From: Trichomonas vaginalis G3
Taxonomy: Eukaryota; Parabasalia; Trichomonadida; Trichomonadidae
Length of the DNA: 64,000 bases
Reading direction: 5' to 3'
Assembly: GCF_026262505.1 (NCBI RefSeq)
Contig: NC_067204.1
Span: 14,588,522 to 14,652,521 of the forward strand
In this document: positions 58,463 to 64,000 of the stretch, in pieces
Layout of the letters: each line of letters begins with the position of its first letter
Numbering within the stretch: position 1 is the first letter of the stretch
Made by a program: the position numbers and the translations under genes
The notes under the pieces: model-generated
Database searches by the model: none
Seen by the model: the letters and a program-made list of their open reading frames with translations, nothing else
What the model was told of the DNA's origin: nothing

Positions 58463-58827
58463 AAAAATTCACACAGCAATTTTTGGATAAAAGAGTATCT
58501 AAGTATGGGTACTCATAAAACATAGCTTATATAGGTGAATTGATAAATATATTACATTCATAATAGTAATAATATTATTTTCAACAATTCTGACCGTGTA
58601 AACTGTTGTATAGAGAATATGTTTGAAATGGTACGATTGTGCAATATTTTATAATGGAAATGTTTACATCTTACTGCTAATATTGTATCTTTTGGGTTCA
58701 AATATGTTTAATTAACATTTAATTTAGTAACTATTTGTATAAATGCAAGGCATATGACTATTATAAATAGCAGGAAAGATGTTTTCACCGAAATACGTAT
58801 AAAATTATAAACAAACACTTTACTATT
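58463..58827. other. intergenic region with no visible gene
   Basis: 365 bp, AT-rich. Nothing beyond simple A/T tracts could be supported. Confidence 0.6.
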
Positions 58828-59646
58828 CTAATATTCGCCTTCCTCGAAAACACACTCAAGAATATCGTCAGTTATTGAAACAAACTCTTTGATATTTTGG
58901 TTATCATGAGAATTAAAGATGAATAATTTCGAAAATGCATCAAATGAATCAAAAACTCTAGCAATATTTGTACTTAATGGTTCAACGATACTAAATTCTT
59001 CATTTACCTTATTCAACATATCAGCAATAGGAATTATTGCTAATTCATCAATAAATTCTGCATGATTATCATGAACTAGATTATAGCCGCATATCACATT
59101 CAAAATAGGACACTGATGAATTATAGGTTCTATAAAAGTTGACGTCGTTAGAAGAAAAGAAGCAAATACGTCTTTTGGTGAATTTATACAATTTGCAGGA
59201 ATTAAATTAATACAAACAAAGTTAAAGTTAATTTCATGCAAATATGACATAATACGTGATATTTCATCATAATTAATTGAAATCGAAATTGATGTAGGAA
59301 AGTTTATAATAAAATATGGACAATCTGCTTCATTAAATGTTCTATCTACCCATTCTTGTGATTCAAATACTTCATTTATGCAATTTAAACAATATTCTAA
59401 ATATCTGTTTTCATGAGTAGAGTAATCATATGTTTCAAAGATATCATTTCGTATATCATCTCGAAAATATTCGCTTTTTATGCTTGTTGTTGGATCTAAG
59501 TTTAATAATATGTAATCTCGTTGTATTTCCCCAAAATATTGAATAAAACCATCTATATAATCTGACTTTTCAGCGTCACTAGGGCCAAACAGCAATTGGG
59601 CGTACTTTTTAACTGGTTGTTCTGTAGTTTCATTTGAATCTGTCAT
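58828..59646 (-). CDS. GPN-loop GTPase family protein with degenerate nucleotide site
   Basis: A 272-residue protein of the length and layout of GPN2/GPN3, which help assemble RNA polymerase II. The N-terminus KYAQLLFGPSDAEKSDYIDGFIQYF aligns with QLVxGPPGSGKSTY of active GPN proteins, and LLNLDPTTS with the NLDPA motif. The P-loop glycines are replaced (GPSDAEKS), and the Gly-Pro-Asn signature expected in the middle region is replaced by THENRYLEYCLNCINE. The C-terminal part (CPILNVICGYNLVHDNHAEF, SIVEPLSTNIARVFDSFDAF) still follows the family. It is either a fast-evolving binding-only paralogue or a decaying one; the frame is fully open. The ATG at 59646 has a T-rich leader. Confidence 0.75.
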   Translation of the reverse strand: MTDSNETTEQPVKKYAQLLFGPSDAEKSDYIDGFIQYFGEIQRDYILLNLDPTTSIKSEYFRDDIRNDIFETYDYSTHENRYLEYCLNCINEVFESQEWVDRTFNEADCPYFIINFPTSISISINYDEISRIMSYLHEINFNFVCINLIPANCINSPKDVFASFLLTTSTFIEPIIHQCPILNVICGYNLVHDNHAEFIDELAIIPIADMLNKVNEEFSIVEPLSTNIARVFDSFDAFSKLFIFNSHDNQNIKEFVSITDDILECVFEEGEY

Positions 59647-59733
59647 AAAAAATTTTAAAAAAGTAATGTTTAAATTTTATCAAATGAGTTGATATTCCTT
59701 AATGTTCCCATTTAGGAAAACATATTTAAATCT

Positions 59734-59740
59734 TCATTTT
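59734..59740 (+). promoter_or_regulatory. initiator-like motif of the RRM gene
   Basis: TCATTTTTTATAATTGC 27 bases before the ATG at 59761. It fits the trichomonad initiator (TCA-pyrimidine-T-T-T). Confidence 0.45.
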
Positions 59741-59760
59741 TTATAATTGCTGAGAATCGA

Positions 59761-60603
59761 ATGGAAGAACATCTTAATGATTATCTTGTAATCTATGATC
59801 TTCTTCCTACATTCACAGCTCTAGATGTCTTACGTGTTTTTGAACGTTATGGGAAAATTCTTCACTTTATGTTTATTGGAAAAAATATTCATGTAGGGAG
59901 AGCATTTCTTCTCTACGAAGATAGGACAGTAAATAATGCAGTTTTGTCTGATTCAGGATATTTTCACGTAAATAAACCAGAATTTGAAAAAATGATTTCT
60001 TCAATTAAAATAAAAACATCAACAGTACTCGTAACTCCTATCTCTGACAAAGAAATGTTCCTTTTGCGCAGAAAGTTAAGATCAACAAGAAACAAACACT
60101 TATTAAATATCGGAAATATCACTGATGATAGCATTTATCCGCGTGAAACACAGCGCAGAATAGACATAATTAATGAAAGGAATAGATTATTCTATGGAGA
60201 TGCAAAATTAATTGTTTCTTCGAAAACTTTACATTTTTATAATTCTCCTCAAACGCTGCAAATGGGTGTTTTGCGAAGAACAATTGTTGAAGCAATTAGA
60301 AATTATGTTCTTGAGAACCCAAATGATGATATTTCTAAGCAAATTAACACAGATTGTATCAGAATAACAAAATTAGTTAAAAATGAAGATGGATCTTTAT
60401 CAATAGCATTTACTCATAATGCATATGCAATGGCTGCTTTAAAGATGTTGAATGGAAATTACAATTTTGCTTCAAATTTCACTCCTATTATTCATTTTGA
60501 ATTAAAAGAAGGAAAAGAAAGTACTCAAACACAAATCCCAGCGAACCCTAACATAGAAGACTTACACGGAGATGATTTGCCCGATATTCCATTATTTGGA
60601 TAA
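59761..60603 (+). CDS. RRM protein, Nop4/RBM28-like
   Basis: A probable nucleolar RNA-binding protein acting in large ribosomal subunit maturation. The 280-residue product opens with an RRM (YLVIYDLLPTFTALDVLRVF, RAFLLYEDRTVNNAV). The segment SKTLHFYNSPQTLQMGVLRR, together with INERNRLFYGDAKLIVSS before it, follows the RBM28 pattern (R..L...K.....NxxVSxTRLxxHNLP..). A second RRM-like part has CIRITKLVKNEDGSLSIAFT and AMAALKMLNGNYNFASNFTP. Compared with yeast Nop4 (about 685 residues, four RRMs) it covers roughly the C-terminal half. RNP residues are only weakly conserved. The family call is my reading of motif order, not proven by alignment. Divergent from the GPN-like gene with 114 bp between starts. 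Confidence 0.62.
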   Translation: MEEHLNDYLVIYDLLPTFTALDVLRVFERYGKILHFMFIGKNIHVGRAFLLYEDRTVNNAVLSDSGYFHVNKPEFEKMISSIKIKTSTVLVTPISDKEMFLLRRKLRSTRNKHLLNIGNITDDSIYPRETQRRIDIINERNRLFYGDAKLIVSSKTLHFYNSPQTLQMGVLRRTIVEAIRNYVLENPNDDISKQINTDCIRITKLVKNEDGSLSIAFTHNAYAMAALKMLNGNYNFASNFTPIIHFELKEGKESTQTQIPANPNIEDLHGDDLPDIPLFG

Positions 60604-60993
60604 ATAAATGCCAAAAAATTGTAATTTCACAGGATGTAATCTTACACCGTTCAAAAGTATAATAAATCAGAACGTCTTAATTGATAATCAATGATTTAAC
60701 ATCAAAATTACCTCAAATTATATAAAATAACATTAACTATATAGTTATTAATGAAGCTGTCATCAGATAACTCTGATTGGTATTAATTTATTCAATGTCA
60801 TTAGCATCTTATCGAAGAATAAACATAAATTGTATGTATCTCTGAATTAAATTATTTCTTTCGTGTCAATAATAGCACAATAGCTAGACATACATGTTAA
60901 CGTTAGTTATCCTTCAGTATTTTTCTTAGTTAAACATACAATTTTCCAAAAATAAGAAACTTGCAAAAATTGTCACTTTTTTCAATTTTTTTC
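60604..60993. other. intergenic region
   Basis: 390 bp of AT-rich sequence. An initiator-like TCACTTTTTTCAATTTTTTT lies at 60973-60992, directly before the ATG of the next gene. Confidence 0.5.
60973..60979 (+). promoter_or_regulatory. initiator-like motif of the TM9SF gene
   Basis: TCACTTT, 15 bases before the ATG at 60994, the usual trichomonad spacing. It supports that ATG over an upstream in-frame TTG at 60961. Confidence 0.5.
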
Positions 60994-62691
60994 ATGAATT
61001 TCTTATTTTTCTTTATTAGTAATGTAAATGGAAAGAAGCTTTCAGTGAATGATACAATCCCTGTAGTTGGTAGTAAAACATTTCCATTACTAAATCCACT
61101 AGAATCATACAATTTCGATTATATTCCATTTTGTTTAGCCCCAGAGACACACTCATCGAACAAAATTAAAGCAATTATGGAATTAAATAGAAAACATACA
61201 CCAATATCTATTAAATATTTAAATACAGTGAAAAATGAGCCACTTTGCAGTATAACAGTTACAAAAGAAATATATGACAGATTTACAGAACTCATTAATC
61301 GCCAATTCACATACAAATTATACGTTGGCAAACTTCCTGTTTGGGCTCTTATTGGACATAAAAACTCTCGCAACTCAACTATGGTCTATACAAATTTCGT
61401 TTTTCAATTATCATACAGAGACAAGCATGCAGTTGAAATTTCTTTGTCAACAACTACATCTGTTGAAATTCAAGTCGGATCAACGCTTCAATTTTCATAC
61501 AGCGTTGACTGGTACTCCACCAATAAGAAATATCGTCAAAGATTTGAAAAATACTGCGATTACGACTTCTTTTTATCTCCAGTCAGATATTACGGTCTTG
61601 GAAACACTTTTCTGCTTGCTACACTATCAGCAATATCTGTTTGTTACGTACTTACTATGTTTGTCAGCAATGACTTTAGGAGAATCGAAAGAGAAGCCGA
61701 TATTTTGGATTATGAAACAGAATTTACCGGAGAAAAAGGTTGGAAAGTCGTTCACAACGATGTATTCAGACCTCCTTCAATGAGATTTGTTTTATCAAGC
61801 CTTGTTGGCGCAGGAGCCCAAGTTGGAACAATGGTTGTTTGTTTTGTCGCCGCAAATTTGTTTTTGCGATTGCATTACAAGAGAAACTCAACGATGAATG
61901 TTGCTTTTGCTGTTTACGCCATCTCTGCTTTATCTTGTGGCTACTTTTCAGGTGCGATGTACAAAAAATGGCAAGGAAAGCGTTGGATCATGCAATTGAT
62001 ATCAGCATCTGCTGTTATACCTTGTTTCTACTTGATATATAAGCTGACTGTCTTTATTTTCGCTATTTCAAGCGGAATTGGACAATCAATTCATACAACT
62101 CCACTTTTTGTTGGATTTATTTTATGGATATTGTTCGCTATTCCTTTAACTATTTTTGGTGGTATATTTGGCCGCCATTATTTCGTTTTAGGAGAATTTA
62201 ATGCAAGATTAGGAATAATTAAACGGCAGATCCCTCCAACACCCTTCTATTTGCAGACTCCATGCCTTGCTTTGGCAATAGGATCAATTGGATGGGCTTC
62301 TGTCTGTTACGAAGTTTATTATATTATGTTATCTATTTGGAAATACAAATTATACTTTTCATGGTTCTTTATTTCGTTAACTGTTCCTTTAACCGGGATT
62401 TCTGTTGCTTGTTCTACAGTTATTGCGATTTATTTCAGATTATCAGCTGAAAATTACGAATGGCAATGGCCTTCTTTCATGGCTCCAGCAGCTACTGGCT
62501 TCTTTGTATTCTTAGAATGTTTGTACTGTGCTGCAACAAAAATCACAAAAGAAGGCTTTGTTCAATCAATTTTCCTTGTTTCTTCATCCATTGTGATGTC
62601 CACAATTGTTGCAACTGTATGTGGATTTGTCGGATTTGCTTCTTCAGCTCTTTTTGTACGACATATTTTCAGAGCTCTCAAACTTGATTGA
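60994..62691 (+). CDS. TM9SF nonaspanin (EMP70 family)
   Basis: A multispanning endosomal/Golgi membrane protein. From the ATG at 60994 the product has 565 residues. Residues 1-14 (MNFLFFFISNVNG) are a signal peptide. The lumenal domain (KLSVNDTIPVVGSKTFPLLN, NFDYIPFCLAPE, then LYVGKLPVWALIGH) corresponds to the nonaspanin ectodomain. About nine membrane helices follow from residue 205 on (FLLATLSAISVCYVLTMFVS, FVLSSLVGAGAQVGTMVVCF, and so on). Hallmarks are GWKVVHNDVFRPPSMRF, GRHYFVLGEFNARLGIIKRQIPP and EWQWPSFMAPAATGFFVFLE. The final ALKLD matches the KxD/E Golgi-retention motif of the family. Complete, no introns. Confidence 0.93.
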   Translation: MNFLFFFISNVNGKKLSVNDTIPVVGSKTFPLLNPLESYNFDYIPFCLAPETHSSNKIKAIMELNRKHTPISIKYLNTVKNEPLCSITVTKEIYDRFTELINRQFTYKLYVGKLPVWALIGHKNSRNSTMVYTNFVFQLSYRDKHAVEISLSTTTSVEIQVGSTLQFSYSVDWYSTNKKYRQRFEKYCDYDFFLSPVRYYGLGNTFLLATLSAISVCYVLTMFVSNDFRRIEREADILDYETEFTGEKGWKVVHNDVFRPPSMRFVLSSLVGAGAQVGTMVVCFVAANLFLRLHYKRNSTMNVAFAVYAISALSCGYFSGAMYKKWQGKRWIMQLISASAVIPCFYLIYKLTVFIFAISSGIGQSIHTTPLFVGFILWILFAIPLTIFGGIFGRHYFVLGEFNARLGIIKRQIPPTPFYLQTPCLALAIGSIGWASVCYEVYYIMLSIWKYKLYFSWFFISLTVPLTGISVACSTVIAIYFRLSAENYEWQWPSFMAPAATGFFVFLECLYCAATKITKEGFVQSIFLVSSSIVMSTIVATVCGFVGFASSALFVRHIFRALKLD

Positions 62692-63474
62692 TTTATGTTT
62701 TTGTTTTATAAAAAATAAATATTAGATTGTTGTATTATGAAGTTATAGACTCCTTTTTTAATAAAATGTAAATAAAATGGACATTTTATTATATTTCAAC
62801 GCAATGCACATGGTCTTTGTTTTTAATACCGACACATTAAATATACAACCATCAGTAGGCTAAATTGCATCAATCAGTCTCAACATTTCATAAAATATCA
62901 TAAATCGTTATTTATATCATCAATATTGAATCATATTCAGCAATTTTTATTTTAGTGTGAATGGTTTGTTCATTTTAGTAGGAAAAGGTTTGAATAAAAT
63001 CACCAATATTGTAGATTTAGTATTATGCATATGAAATAATACCTTATTCTTGTAGTATTGTTGCATGCTAAGTAGTGTCAATGATAGAAATTGAGAGCCT
63101 ATTAATCGTCGAGGAAGTACGATTATTTTTTGGGCGAAAAAGTATCTTAAAATATGATTATTAATATGTTTTTAAAATAAAAAATTTGAAAGTTAATTTG
63201 AGATTCTCATATAATTTTTTGAATGAAAAAAATAAATATAGTCTATATGAGTTTTTGAATAATCACACTTGAGATATATCTAAAAAATAATTAAAAATAG
63301 AGTTTGAGAAGACATTTCAAGGTGTAATGAAAAGTGTGATATAGAAAATAATTATAGATATTTTAATTTTATATATTGTGCTAAGCATTATATTAAATTT
63401 TTAGGAAAAACACTTTTCATAAGTATTCAATATTTGAAAATACGCTCCAAAAAAGAATAGATTCTTTTATATTC
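62692..63474. other. AT-rich intergenic region
   Basis: 783 bp with no gene, tRNA or tandem repeat that I could support. It leads into the hairpin array. Confidence 0.6.
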
Positions 63475-64000
63475 GCTTATATAAAAGGAGACTCTCTATC
63501 AGATGCGAATGCCTGAATTCAGCACCTCTGATAGAGAGTTTCCTCTTATATAAGCAAATCTTTTTCATTCGTTTTTGTTTATATAAAAACATCAAAATCT
63601 ACCAATATGAGAAATTAAACCCTGCGAGGCACCAGTCTAGAACTGGCACTTCGCAGGGTTAATTTCTCTTGACAAAATACAATAATCAAATGCTCCAAAG
63701 TTTTCAAATTTTTATTAGGAATAGGAGCCTACAAAGCACTGATTATATATCAGTGCCTGGTAGGCTCCTATTCCTTCTCTGAAGCTGGGAAATTTTGTCT
63801 GAATAGTTTAACATTTGGACAAAATTTCCCAGCTTCAGAGAAGGAATTGGAGGGTGAGAGGCATATAGGCATACTATATACCTCTCACCCTTCAATTCCC
63901 TCGGGAAAGTTCGAAAACTCGGTCGCAATCAGATGCAATTGCGACCGAGTTTTCGAACTTTCTATTAGGAATAGGAGCCTACAAAGCACTGATTATATAT
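63475..64000. other. hairpin array 2 (tandem stem-loop cluster), running off the window
   Basis: Consecutive near-perfect stem-loops, read from the sequence: 63475-63555 (29-bp stem, two mismatches), 63609-63668 (about 27 bp, one bulge), 63717-63775 (27 bp, two mismatches), 63770-63847 (about 31 bp, perfect or nearly so), 63843-63899 (25 bp, one mismatch and one G-U), 63905-63962 (26 bp, perfect). Loops are about 4-20 bases. The arm at 63717-63750 recurs identically at 63967-64000, giving a 250-bp period of at least four stems. No open frame overlaps. The stems have different sequences, so this is not one hairpin amplified. Confidence 0.9.

Noticed and set aside
60961-60993. upstream TTG start for the TM9SF gene
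   Set aside because: TTG is not a likely start in this host. The ATG at 60994 follows an initiator-like motif and begins a good signal peptide.
61274-62687. other-frame open frames inside the TM9SF gene
   Set aside because: Cys/Phe-rich shadows of the hydrophobic coding sequence.
63475-64000. CRISPR-like array
   Set aside because: Repeats are not constant direct repeats with variable spacers. Each unit is a different hairpin, the host is eukaryotic and no cas-type genes are present.
1-64000. tRNA, rRNA or spliceosomal RNA genes
   Set aside because: No stretch matching conserved promoter boxes or core sequences was noticed on reading; a covariance-model scan was not possible.

Overview
The window looks like nuclear DNA of a trichomonad protist, most likely a Tritrichomonas. 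It is AT-rich, its host genes are uninterrupted, several start codons lie just downstream of initiator-like TCA(C/T/A)-type motifs, and the host proteins are types expanded in trichomonads (BTB/ankyrin proteins, glycine-rich proteins, SRPK kinases). The species call is inference from composition and gene content.

Positions 1 to about 23624 hold most of a large Maverick/Polinton-like element (here E1), whose left end lies outside the window. It is an old fossil with some two dozen or more breaks. Its recognisable parts are a major capsid protein, a jelly-roll minor capsid candidate, an SF3 helicase, a packaging ATPase, a KilA-N protein, a family B DNA polymerase, an rve-type integrase, a phage-like fibre protein, small basic amphipathic proteins and a D12-class adenine methyltransferase. 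Three large repeat arrays surround its KilA-N gene and neighbours.

Positions 23625-44358 hold a second, different Maverick/Polinton (E2), bounded by about 154-bp nearly identical terminal inverted repeats. It is younger, with roughly ten breaks and several reading frames still open. It has a family B polymerase that carries an HNH-like zinc domain, an integrase, a primase-helicase, a KilA-N protein, a fibre protein with a repeat-rich shaft and a probable beta-propeller, minor and major capsid proteins, and an ATPase. E1 and E2 share several protein families and one promoter-like block but differ in gene order. E2 abuts or interrupts E1; no recognisable E1 sequence resumes on its right.

Positions 44640-45780 hold a non-coding cassette of consecutive hairpins, including six copies of a 122-bp hairpin-bearing unit. 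From 45995 to 62691 there is host sequence: a glycine-rich ALK/LTK-type protein, a BTB-type pseudogene, an unrecognised remnant, a SEP-domain protein, an SRPK-like kinase, a metallo-beta-lactamase-fold protein with degenerate metal ligands, an LPLAT acyltransferase, a BTB/Sel1/ankyrin protein, a 1.8-kb inverted-repeat element with no coding capacity, a degenerate GPN-loop GTPase, a Nop4/RBM28-like RRM protein and a TM9SF nonaspanin.

The last 525 bases (63475-64000) are a run of distinct, back-to-back, near-perfect 25-31-bp hairpins, with a 250-bp unit that begins to repeat at the window edge. This and the similar cassette at 44.8-45.7 kb are the best candidates for something undescribed: tandem arrays of miRNA-precursor-sized stem-loops in a trichomonad.
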